A stretch of 7,580 nucleotides of DNA from Planctomycetaceae bacterium (GCA_031259095.1 JAIRLW010000560.1:1-7580), one strand, 5' to 3'; positions 1 to 6,769 are shown, numbered from the stretch's first letter. Program-made: numbers and translations. The notes: a model not told the origin generated them from the sequence alone.

Positions 1-1
1 T

Positions 2-178
2 TTATTTACGCCCTTAATTTGTTTCACGGCGAATCCGAATTTATCCAAGAACCGAAGACTTCAGTATAACAAGGTACATCCATTTAAGAGAAAAAAAATA
101 CGGACGATTTCACAAGAGGAATTCAGAAACATTTTATATGCGAAAGATTCCGAAACCGAAATAAACGAAAATGAATGA
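2..178 (+). CDS. 3' end of an unidentified upstream gene, probably a head-tail connector region protein
   Basis: This frame is open from base 2 to a TGA at 176-178, giving 58 residues of a C-terminus with no start in the window. The tail is basic in the middle (NRRLQYNKVHPFKRKKIR) and acidic at the end (DSETEINENE). Its stop overlaps the next start as ATGAATGA, an 8-bp overlap of the kind also seen between the tape measure gene and its follower, which suggests one translationally coupled phage operon. In siphophage genomes the gene just before the gp10-like protein is usually a head-tail connector or adaptor. That is an inference from position only, as no family motif is visible in this fragment. 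A second frame open to a stop at 67-69 is shorter and leaves a 100-bp gap, so this frame is preferred. Confidence 0.55.
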   Translation, partial: LFTPLICFTANPNLSKNRRLQYNKVHPFKRKKIRTISQEEFRNILYAKDSETEINENE

Positions 179-881
179 TATTGTTACAATTGATTTTTAT
201 GATCGCAAAATAAAAAAACTGATAAAAAAAGCAGGGAAACGTGGTGTTTCCCGTGCGACAATTGCGTTATGGAAAGTAATTAAAACAAGCATACGAAAAA
301 ATGCCGGAAGAAAAAGCAATTACGATTTGAATGTTTATTTTCCGGAACCGGGAAAACCGCTTATTAAAAGTAAATATAGAACAGTCAGAGAACATCTGTC
401 TCGTCCAAGCCGTGCTAATGAAGAAATAGTAATACGTGATTCAAAACGTGATTCAAACCCAATTTATGAAACAAATGTAAAAAAACAAAATAAAACATCG
501 GCGCCCGGACAATTGCCATTAAGTCATTCAAGCATCAAACCGGGTTGGAGAAATTACTGGTTGCGTGAATCAATTTGGTTTGACAAAGAAGCGGGGGTTG
601 TTTACCTTAATCCCGACAGACGAGGTAACAGAATATTACCGAAATTAATTGAACAGGGCGGCGCAACAATAAGTTATAGAAAAACATTGGTCGGATATGC
701 TGTTTTTAGTAAATCCTATAAAAACGGAAAAAGAAAAGTTTCCTACTCAAGAATTTATAGTAAAAAAGTTAAGCCGTATAATGTTGAGCCGCGTCCATTT
801 ATGAAACCCGGAGCGAAAAAAGCAAGACCCTACATTATTAAATGTTTACGGGACGAGATTGCAAAGAAACTCAAAAGATAA
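171..881 (+). CDS. HK97-gp10-like tail completion / minor tail protein
   Basis: The product is a 236-residue, very basic protein. The HK97 gp10 family (tail completion or tail-terminator-like proteins at the head-proximal end of siphophage tails) is suggested by three landmarks in the usual order. These are SAPGQLPLSHSS near residues 110-121 followed by a W/L-rich helix, the LIEQGGATI stretch near 159-167 (family proteins often have an E-x-G-G-T here), and PRPFMKPGAKKARP near 207-220 leading into a final amphipathic helix. The family is usually 110-170 residues. This one is longer because of a Lys/Arg-rich N-terminal part (residues 1-105). The start overlaps the upstream frame by 8 bp, and no Shine-Dalgarno sequence precedes it. 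The stop directly abuts the stop of the convergent gene. The assignment rests on motif resemblance and on position upstream of a tape measure gene. Confidence 0.7.
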   Translation: MNDIVTIDFYDRKIKKLIKKAGKRGVSRATIALWKVIKTSIRKNAGRKSNYDLNVYFPEPGKPLIKSKYRTVREHLSRPSRANEEIVIRDSKRDSNPIYETNVKKQNKTSAPGQLPLSHSSIKPGWRNYWLRESIWFDKEAGVVYLNPDRRGNRILPKLIEQGGATISYRKTLVGYAVFSKSYKNGKRKVSYSRIYSKKVKPYNVEPRPFMKPGAKKARPYIIKCLRDEIAKKLKR

Positions 882-1160
882 TTAGAATCCGAAAAGTTTT
901 GCGATAATTCCAACAATAACGATAATGAAAAACAAAAAATAAGGAAGTAAACAAATAATTGCGGTAGCAATAGAGCCGATTATAACTGCTTTGTAAATTT
1001 TATATGACCAGCAACTTTTTTTTATTGGGTAAACTTCATCAAAAAGGTCATCATAATACAAAACATCGTCGTTATCATTTTTTGTTTTTTTAGTAAAAGA
1101 TGTTGACTGAACATCATCAATAATAGTTTTGCCGTTAATAGAAATATGAATGTGATTCAT
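882..1160 (-). CDS. small membrane protein, candidate phage moron
   Basis: This 92-residue protein lies on the strand opposite to the tail genes. Residues 1-55 are polar and acidic, with a DNDDVLYYDDLFDEVYP stretch, and should be soluble. Residues 57-90 are almost entirely hydrophobic (AVIIGSIATAIICLLPYFLF onward), with a proline near 74 that suggests either a tight helical hairpin or one long kinked helix. There is no signal peptide. A good ribosome binding site (AAGGGGG) lies 6 nt before the ATG and a consensus TATAAT lies further upstream, so the gene looks independently transcribed. Its stop touches the stop of the gp10-like gene (TAATTA). An autonomous reverse-strand gene inside a late operon fits a moron, for example one acting in superinfection exclusion, but the product has no recognised homologue and that role is speculation. 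Holin-like activity is another possibility. Confidence 0.65.
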   Translation of the reverse strand: MNHIHISINGKTIIDDVQSTSFTKKTKNDNDDVLYYDDLFDEVYPIKKSCWSYKIYKAVIIGSIATAIICLLPYFLFFIIVIVGIIAKLFGF

Positions 1161-1166
1161 TGAAAA

Positions 1167-1173
1167 CCCCCTT
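1167..1173 (-). promoter_or_regulatory. ribosome binding site of the minus-strand membrane protein
   Basis: On the minus strand the sequence AAGGGGG lies 6 nt upstream of the ATG at 1160. It supports this start and shows that the reverse-strand frame is a real gene, whereas the tape measure gene on the other side of the same spacer has no comparable site. Confidence 0.6.
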
Positions 1174-1185
1174 AAATTTATAGTT

Positions 1186-1221
1186 AGTCCCCAAAGTCAT
1201 TATCGTCTCCAATGTCCCTAT
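1186..1221. repeat. four degenerate 9-bp tandem repeat units
   Basis: Read on the plus strand, the units are agtccccaa, agtcattat, cgtctccaa and tgtccctat, giving exactly four periods of 9 bp with consensus close to [CTA]GTCCCCAA. The second unit is the most decayed. The array lies in what would be the 5' leader of the minus-strand membrane protein, and its last unit runs into the -10 box. The same repeat family recurs at 5325-5369 inside the 653-residue gene, and a single unit-like motif occurs at 7046-7054. Confidence 0.6.
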
Positions 1222-1225
1222 TATA
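1220..1225 (-). promoter_or_regulatory. candidate -10 box (TATAAT) for the minus-strand membrane gene
   Basis: The minus strand carries a perfect TATAAT here, about 60 nt upstream of the ATG at 1160. The position expected for -35 falls in a T-tract (an 11-A run on the plus strand, 1238-1248), so no good -35 hexamer is present. TTGAAA is there but only 8 nt from the -10 box, which is too close. This may be a weak or activator-dependent promoter, or a chance match in AT-rich DNA. Confidence 0.35.
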
Positions 1226-1281
1226 CAATGGTTTTTCAAAAAAAAAAAGCGACAGTAAAAACTTAAAATTTTGAGAAAATT

Positions 1282-3618
1282 ATGGCTACAGGCAATTCAT
1301 CAAGTCAACTACAAGCGGGAGCAGTTGTTATTAACATTATTGGTAATAATAACAACTTGAATACCGCACTTTCTCAAGCAAGCCAAACCTTACAAAACTT
1401 TCAAAACACGGCACAGAGGAGTTTGGGCGCATTAGGCAATATAAGAAATGCATTTGTTACGATTGCAGCGATGCGGGCAACATTTCAAGGAATCACCGCT
1501 CCGCTTAGACAGGCGATTACGGCATTTTCCAATTTCGATTATGGCATGTCCCGTGTGCAAGCGATCACAAGGGCAACTGCCGAACAAATTGCGGTACTCC
1601 GAGAACAGGCGAAACAGTTGGGTCGAACAACGTTTTTTACGGCATCGCAGGTTGCGGATGCCCAACGATTCCTTGCGATGGCAGGTTTCGATCCGGAAAG
1701 GATTCAAGCGGCATTGCCCAACGTTCTTAATTTGGCGCTTGCCGGAGACATGGATTTAGGGATAGCGGCGGATATTGCCACCAATATTTCAACGCCCTTC
1801 AGAATTGCTGCCGAAGACTTGAATCGTGTTAATGATGTTTTGGCGAGATCAGCGACAACGTCAAATACTAATGTTCAAGAATTGGGGCAAGCATTCAAGT
1901 ATGTTGCTCCGGCAGCGGCGGGAGCCGGTCAATCTATTGAAGAATGCGGAGCGGCATTTTCGATTCTTGCAAACAACGGAATCAAAGCGGATATGGCGGG
2001 GACGTCACTCAGAATGATGCTGATTAAACTTGCCGATGCGGGGATTCAAAGAAAACTCAAAGACACATTCAATGTTGATGTAACGGATTCATCAGGTCGA
2101 ATGCGTTCTTTAATGGACATTTTGCGTGAACTCAAATCAGCAACTAGTGGTCTGGGACAAACAGGGCAGATGTCGGCATTTTACGATATTTTTGAACAAA
2201 GAGCCGGAACAGCAGCGTTGGTACTTGGTAATGCCGGAAATGCCGTTAACGAATTTCGTGACAGTATGCAAAATGCCGCAGGGACTGCCGATGAAATGGC
2301 GAGAGTAATGGGCGACAATTTACGCGGCGATTGGATTTCTTTCATGTCAGCGATTGAAGGCGTTCAAATTGCACTTGGTGAAACGTTTAATAATGTAATG
2401 CGTCGAATTACTCAAAATCTGACATACGCAACAAGATTAGTTTCTAATTTTATTACGGGAACGGCAAATATTATCAATTTAATAAATCCTTTTAATCAAT
2501 TACAAAATGTAATTGCTAATGTTAGAAATGCAATAATCGGTTTATTGGGAACAGGAAATGCGGTCTTAAATTGGGTTATTCAGATAAGTACCAATATTCG
2601 CAACTATTTTTCAGAAGCGTTTGGCGGGGTTATTGCTCTTTTTACGGACGGACGAGTTACCGATGCGGTACAAATGTTCTGGTTACAGATATTATTGCAA
2701 TTTGAACAGGGCAGACTGGCGCTTTCGAATTGGTCGAATGAAGCGGTTGCGGCGATGGTTGAGCCGTTTGAAGCAATAACTAATTTTTTCGGGAATATCT
2801 GGCAATGGATTACCGAAACGGCGTCGCAATGTATTCAATGGATTTCCGATACATGGGGCGACGAATTAGGTTGGCTTGGTGAATTTTTGAACAGTTGGTG
2901 GAATTCTATTTTGGGAGGATGGAACGCTTTGCAAAATAATATTGGTGAAGTTATTGTTGGTGGTTGGTGGACGATTGCAACCGGTATCAATAATGCTATT
3001 TCAGGAATTGAATCATTCTGGAATGAATTAGTAACAGGTATTCAGGAAGCCGCTTTATTTGCTGTTCGTTTTATTGTTCGGCAATTTGCGTGGGCTTATG
3101 CACAAATTCGTGGATTAGACACGGAAGCGGTGATGAACGAATGGACAGCCGGATGGGATGAGATGATTGTCGGTGTTGAAGGAAGATCACAAGACAGAGC
3201 CGGCGAAATTGAAACAGGAAGGCAACAATGGCAACAAGAGATTGATGCTGCCGCTCAACGTTCATTGAATCGGGTCAACCAAGCACGGGAAAACGCCCCG
3301 CAAACCAACCAACGTATCGAGGATTTACGAAATCAAATTGCAGCATTGCAAGTAACGCCGCCGCCTACGGAATTGGGTAATCCTAATGTTCAGGCAAAGA
3401 ACCTTATTATCGAAGACGCCGTAGCGAATTTAGATTACGGATCAGGTAAAACCGGAAAAGGCGGAGACGGTAAATCGGGAACATTTTCGGCGTTTGAAAT
3501 GGGCAATGTTAAAGGAAATCTCATTGAAGATACATTAAATAAACAATTGAAAATACAAGAAGAAACAAACAGAATATTGAAGCAAATATATCAGGAAGGG
3601 GGGTTAGAATATGCCTAA
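1282..3618 (+). CDS. phage tail tape measure protein, TP901 family
   Basis: This 778-residue protein would set tail length and be packed inside the tail tube. The TP901 core is clear at residues 85-260: FDYGMSRVQAITRAT, then EQIAVLREQAKQLGRTTFFT, ASQVADAQRFLAMAGF, AADIATNISTPFRI and a conserved-looking AGTSLRMMLIKLAD. Residues 380-480 are hydrophobic. Residues 480-580 are strikingly Trp-rich (about twelve Trp) in amphipathic repeats, a pattern common in tape measures and thought to matter for membrane passage. Residues 635-695 are Gln/Arg/Glu-rich coiled coil. A Gly-rich linker (719-733) leads to a terminal helix, GNLIEDTLNKQLKIQEETNR. At about 0.15 nm per residue the tail would be roughly 115 nm long. 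No good ribosome binding site precedes the ATG. The usual tail-chaperone pair is absent upstream. The stop overlaps the next gene by 8 bp. Confidence 0.93.
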   Translation: MATGNSSSQLQAGAVVINIIGNNNNLNTALSQASQTLQNFQNTAQRSLGALGNIRNAFVTIAAMRATFQGITAPLRQAITAFSNFDYGMSRVQAITRATAEQIAVLREQAKQLGRTTFFTASQVADAQRFLAMAGFDPERIQAALPNVLNLALAGDMDLGIAADIATNISTPFRIAAEDLNRVNDVLARSATTSNTNVQELGQAFKYVAPAAAGAGQSIEECGAAFSILANNGIKADMAGTSLRMMLIKLADAGIQRKLKDTFNVDVTDSSGRMRSLMDILRELKSATSGLGQTGQMSAFYDIFEQRAGTAALVLGNAGNAVNEFRDSMQNAAGTADEMARVMGDNLRGDWISFMSAIEGVQIALGETFNNVMRRITQNLTYATRLVSNFITGTANIINLINPFNQLQNVIANVRNAIIGLLGTGNAVLNWVIQISTNIRNYFSEAFGGVIALFTDGRVTDAVQMFWLQILLQFEQGRLALSNWSNEAVAAMVEPFEAITNFFGNIWQWITETASQCIQWISDTWGDELGWLGEFLNSWWNSILGGWNALQNNIGEVIVGGWWTIATGINNAISGIESFWNELVTGIQEAALFAVRFIVRQFAWAYAQIRGLDTEAVMNEWTAGWDEMIVGVEGRSQDRAGEIETGRQQWQQEIDAAAQRSLNRVNQARENAPQTNQRIEDLRNQIAALQVTPPPTELGNPNVQAKNLIIEDAVANLDYGSGKTGKGGDGKSGTFSAFEMGNVKGNLIEDTLNKQLKIQEETNRILKQIYQEGGLEYA
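3593..3603 (+). promoter_or_regulatory. strong ribosome binding site of the 362-residue tail protein
   Basis: AGGAAGGGGGG lies 7 nt before the ATG at 3611, inside the last codons of the tape measure gene. It fixes the downstream start despite the 8-bp overlap (ATGCCTAA). It is much stronger than anything before the tape measure gene or the 653-residue gene, so this protein may be made in larger amounts. Confidence 0.65.
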
Positions 3619-4699
3619 TGTTATTGTTGACGAGGAATACGGAACGCAGTACGAAAAATCACGGGGCGGGTTACTAAAAAAACGCCGCCGATTTTGCGCC
3701 TTTGCCAAAAGCAAATTTAATGCTTATATTTTTATACGTAATTATATTGTTCAAAATTATCCCGATGCGATAGAATCATTAACCGTTACTGAAGAGGATG
3801 AAACATCACGGTTATGGCATGGCGAATGTACTTTTGCGCCGATTGACACAAAATCATTATTAAAACAGAAAGGCTTACCCGAATATTCCTTTTCGACCAA
3901 AGGTGGTACGGCGCACATCACGCAGAGCCGAAAAACGGTTGGTGTTTATCCGGCGTGGTTTCCTGAATATAAATATACGGAAACTGCCGATAAAAAGAAA
4001 CTTGAAATTGCCAGAGACGAAAATGGAAACGTAAAATATCGGCGTGGCGAAGCCCCTAATTTTCATTGCGGAATTGGATGGAATGAAGAAAACGCAACAT
4101 ACGACGGTACGGATATTATCGTCCCGTCTTGGAAGTCAACGGTTAAAATCAACGGCGTTGCCAATGAATTTATTGATGCGAATTACTTAAGAATGTTACG
4201 GTTAATGACTGGAGCGGTTAATGGTTTACCATTTGATGGAATGAATCGTGGCGAGTGTTTGTTTGCCGGTTGCGATGGAACACGAAAAGTCCAAGAAGTT
4301 CAAAAAACGGAAGACCAAAACGGCAGCGAGGAAGAAGAATCGGAAGAGCCGGAGATGGAATTAGTTTGGGATTTAACTTTTGAATTTATGGGAGCGCCAA
4401 ACCGCAGAACATGGATCGACAATATAGGTTACGTAAAAAAAAGAGGTTGGGAATACATGCACATGGTGCGCCGGTTGGTTAATGCAACGTATAATGTTGA
4501 CCCAAAAGACATTCCCGAAGACGAGGAAACGGATAACGATTATAACGACAATGTAGTTGCCGAACCGGATGTTCCCAATGTAACACCGCAAACAAACAAC
4601 AAAGGCAAAACAGTTTCCGCACCGTTAGCGGCATACATTGAACAGGTTTATCCCTACGCCGATTTTAGGATGTTAGGTTTTAATTCAATTGTACAATAA
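3611..4699 (+). CDS. conserved-looking phage tail protein of unknown function
   Basis: This 362-residue soluble protein shows no signal peptide or membrane segment. I cannot name its family. Landmarks are a basic GGLLKKRRRFCAFAKSKF near residues 19-36, STKGGTAHITQSRKTVGVYP at 95-114, and a middle region at 165-265 that looks beta-rich (GTDIIVPSWKSTVKINGVANE, then LVWDLTFEFMGAPNRRTW). After that come GYVKKRGWEYMHMVRRLV at 273-290 and a C-terminal APLAAYIEQVYPYADFRMLGF. Two acidic low-complexity inserts interrupt it, at about 233-250 (EEEESEEPEME) and 301-320 (IPEDEETDNDYNDN). From memory, proteins with the STxGGTxHITQS, KKGWEY and xYIExVYxxxDFxxLG patterns occur in planctomycete prophages beside tape measure genes, but this was not searched. 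Position directly after the tape measure suggests a distal tail or tail-tip role. A major tail tube function cannot be excluded because no other tube gene is visible. Confidence 0.75.
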   Translation: MPNVIVDEEYGTQYEKSRGGLLKKRRRFCAFAKSKFNAYIFIRNYIVQNYPDAIESLTVTEEDETSRLWHGECTFAPIDTKSLLKQKGLPEYSFSTKGGTAHITQSRKTVGVYPAWFPEYKYTETADKKKLEIARDENGNVKYRRGEAPNFHCGIGWNEENATYDGTDIIVPSWKSTVKINGVANEFIDANYLRMLRLMTGAVNGLPFDGMNRGECLFAGCDGTRKVQEVQKTEDQNGSEEEESEEPEMELVWDLTFEFMGAPNRRTWIDNIGYVKKRGWEYMHMVRRLVNATYNVDPKDIPEDEETDNDYNDNVVAEPDVPNVTPQTNNKGKTVSAPLAAYIEQVYPYADFRMLGFNSIVQ

Positions 4700-4711
4700 T
4701 AATCAATAATT

Positions 4712-6673
4712 ATGACAACGTTCACACCGGTACAAAAAGGCGAAAAAATTAAAATCTCCGCAGAGGAATGGAACGGGGTACGAAAAGCGGTTTTCGATCC
4801 TGATATTCAGAGTAATGCGCCGAACAATTCACGCTTATCGTACAGATATGTTAAGGTGTTCAATGATCAACCGGAAGATGTCCCTGCGTATGGCGTGTTA
4901 AGTGTTACGGGGTCTTTACATGATGATGATGATGATGAAATAGAAAACGATGTCAACGAACAAGCGGCAAGGGGAATGTCGTCATGGGTTGAAGTAACTG
5001 GCGGAGTACCGACCGGAGATGAAAATGAAATATTAGCAATTTTGCAACGCCCCACAGAATCGGCATGGATACAACCGGCAATTTGTTTCGGCGCAACGCT
5101 TGCGTGGGTTTATATTAACAGCATTGAACACCGTTACGCAAAAGCGATTCCTGATAATGTACAAATGTTAGAAAGCGCCGATTCGGGAAGTGTGAGATTG
5201 ATGCACACTGCCCAAGCCGAAGGCTTGAAATTGTTACCGGTTTTACTAGGGTTCAATGCGGGTACTGCCGAATCTGAACCGATAATCAATGCCAAAGAAT
5301 TATTTCCGGTTGTTATTTACAATTTGTCCCAATCGTCCCCAACGTCCCCAATGTCCCAAACGTTTCTTATCTGTCCAGGAGGAAAAGGACAAACCGGCAG
5401 TACGAAAACAGTCCACGTCCTAGACGTCGAAAACAAAAAGATTTCCACTACAAAATTTGGCGCATTGCCGATTGCAATGAATAATTTTGACGCGGTTATC
5501 GCCGATAACGGTTACGGTACTCCATTGTTGGTGTGTACGCCGGGAGAAGTTGACGACGGAAGCAGGTATGCGGTACAACGTTACGATTTTATCGGCGAGG
5601 AGTGGAGTAAATCAGACACAAATCAATCGCTTGTCGGTTGTCCCGCGTATGTGAAGGACGGAAAGGTTATTGTTGCAGGAGGGCAGTCTGCCTATTATGT
5701 TTCGGAACCGGTTAAAACCGCAGGAAGTACTTCGGTACAATTTTACGGACATGCTGTAACGCCGTTTTGGGAAATTGACCCGGCAAGCGGAGCATTGAAA
5801 ACAAGAGTACCGCAACGAATTATTGTCAGCGGAACTTCGGCGTCGCCGGAATCGCCCACCGTTAATCAACAAAAACGATTTTTGAAACAAAACTTTTCCG
5901 GTATCCATTATGAACATGTTGAGAACGGGAAACCGGTTGAATTTGTTGCGGTCGGCGGAACGGAGTTATTGGGTTATCAGGGCAACGCCGTTGTTTCCTA
6001 CGCGATGGATAGTTTAGGCGCGTTACTTACGTGCGAACATAACACAGTTGGAGTGTACGATAATTGTGAAGTGTTCCCGGATACGCCGATGGCGTTTGGC
6101 GAATGTGATTGCGTTCACATCACACGGAGACGCTCCGGTAATATGATGATTGATTGTAACTTGCTGGTGTGTTTCGGAGGACGTTACCGAGTTGAGATTG
6201 ATATTCCGGCAATGGACAAAAACGGTAATGTGCTGAAAGATGAAATCGGTAACAATATCGTACTGTATAAAACCGGCGAATACAAACCGCATACCACACC
6301 GTTTTACTTAGACCTTAATGATAAAGCCAAAGGTTGGCGCAACGATTTATTCCCTGAAATACCGACGCCCCGCTGGAATGCGGCATTAACCGAACCGGTC
6401 GCAACGGTCGAATTAGTCCTTGACGAAAACGGCAAACCGGAAACAGACGGCGACGGATTCGCCAAGACACAAACGATGTTGCGGGTATTCCTAATCGGCG
6501 GGAGAATCGACAACCGAACCACTGAAAGAGTTGACGTAAAAGATGAAAACGGAAATATTACAAAAAACTATCATAAACCTGTAACACAAAAAGGTTTAAC
6601 CGCAAAAATTGAAGCGTTCAATTTAACAACCAATCAATGGGAAACAAACTTTCCTGGATTAGACGGAAAATAG
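4712..6673 (+). CDS. tail-associated protein with N-terminal structural part and C-terminal kelch-like beta-propeller
   Basis: This 653-residue protein follows the previous stop by 12 bp without a Shine-Dalgarno sequence. Residues 1-200 form one unit: SAEEWNGVRKAV near 16-27, YRYVKVFNDQPEDVPAYGVLSV near 44-65, an Asp run encoded by a GAT tract, and HRYAKAIPDNV with GLKLLPVLLGFNAG up to 184. I recall similar N-termini in planctomycete phage proteins. Residues 206-217 are a Ser/Pro linker encoded by 9-nt tandem repeats. Residues 218-653 look like a kelch-type beta-propeller, with hydrophobic strand plus Gly-pair motifs FLICPGG (218-224), VIVAGGQ (319-325), FVAVGGT (411-417), LLVCFGG (484-490) and RVFLIGG (591-597). 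Each is followed by a strand ending in an aromatic or Trp turn such as YDFIGEEWSK (291-300), FWEIDPASGAL (352-362) and IEAFNLTTNQWET (633-645). About six blades can be drawn. A propeller on the last tail gene suggests receptor or glycan contact, which is inference. Confidence 0.72.
   Translation: MTTFTPVQKGEKIKISAEEWNGVRKAVFDPDIQSNAPNNSRLSYRYVKVFNDQPEDVPAYGVLSVTGSLHDDDDDEIENDVNEQAARGMSSWVEVTGGVPTGDENEILAILQRPTESAWIQPAICFGATLAWVYINSIEHRYAKAIPDNVQMLESADSGSVRLMHTAQAEGLKLLPVLLGFNAGTAESEPIINAKELFPVVIYNLSQSSPTSPMSQTFLICPGGKGQTGSTKTVHVLDVENKKISTTKFGALPIAMNNFDAVIADNGYGTPLLVCTPGEVDDGSRYAVQRYDFIGEEWSKSDTNQSLVGCPAYVKDGKVIVAGGQSAYYVSEPVKTAGSTSVQFYGHAVTPFWEIDPASGALKTRVPQRIIVSGTSASPESPTVNQQKRFLKQNFSGIHYEHVENGKPVEFVAVGGTELLGYQGNAVVSYAMDSLGALLTCEHNTVGVYDNCEVFPDTPMAFGECDCVHITRRRSGNMMIDCNLLVCFGGRYRVEIDIPAMDKNGNVLKDEIGNNIVLYKTGEYKPHTTPFYLDLNDKAKGWRNDLFPEIPTPRWNAALTEPVATVELVLDENGKPETDGDGFAKTQTMLRVFLIGGRIDNRTTERVDVKDENGNITKNYHKPVTQKGLTAKIEAFNLTTNQWETNFPGLDGK
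4922..4936 (+). repeat. GAT trinucleotide tract in the 653-residue tail gene
   Basis: Five consecutive GAT codons encode Asp 71-75 (SLHDDDDDEIEND). The tract is a pure trinucleotide microsatellite, so slippage would change the length of an acidic loop without shifting frame. It could be neutral. Confidence 0.7.
5325..5369 (+). repeat. in-frame 9-bp tandem repeat encoding a Ser-Pro linker
   Basis: The units are tgtcccaat, cgtccccaa, cgtccccaa, tgtcccaaa and a decayed cgtttctta. Because the period is 9, the reading frame is kept, and the repeats encode the triplets SQS, SPT, SPM and SQT (residues 206-217). The position coincides with the junction between the N-terminal part and the first propeller strand. 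The same family lies at 1186-1221 in an intergenic leader, so this is a dispersed repeat and not merely a local codon expansion. Confidence 0.75.
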
Positions 6674-6679
6674 TTTTTA

Positions 6680-6728
6680 TAGTGGAGAGTTGAAAGTTGA
6701 TAGTGGATAGTGGAGAGTGGAGAGTTAC
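6680..6728 (+). repeat. left heptanucleotide array, consensus TAGTGGA
   Basis: Seven successive 7-bp units read tagtgga, gagttga, aagttga, tagtgga, tagtgga, gagtgga and gagttac. The array begins 6 bp after the stop of the 653-residue gene. Its unit matches the reverse complement of the right-hand array (TAGTGAA or TAGTTAA) at five to six of seven positions, so the two arrays belong to one family in inverted orientation. Confidence 0.8.
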
Positions 6729-6769
6729 GCAAGCGGAATATTTTTTACACGTATGAATATTGGACAAAT

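Noticed and set aside
1..69. Alternative frame reading to a TAA at 67-69 as the end of the upstream gene
   Set aside because: It is shorter and would leave about 100 bp empty. The other frame stays open to an 8-bp overlap with the next start, as expected in a tightly packed phage operon.
1263..1281. Plus-strand promoter directly before the tape measure gene
   Set aside because: There is only a TAAAAT-like match in AT-rich DNA, without a -35 hexamer at proper spacing. The tape measure gene may be read from an upstream late promoter.
1432..1707. A 91-codon reverse frame, and several similar frames, antisense to or out of frame with the tape measure gene
   Set aside because: They lie wholly within the strongly supported tape measure gene, have no ribosome binding site, and encode Arg/Cys/His-rich sequence typical of shadow frames.
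3580..3625. Programmed frameshift at the G-run before the tape measure stop
   Set aside because: The G-run is fully explained as the ribosome binding site of the next gene, and no long extension in another frame makes a sensible fusion.
5612..6522. Three reverse-strand frames of 72 to 101 codons opposite the 653-residue tail gene
   Set aside because: They are shadows of a clearly coding frame, with no recognisable motifs or ribosome binding sites.
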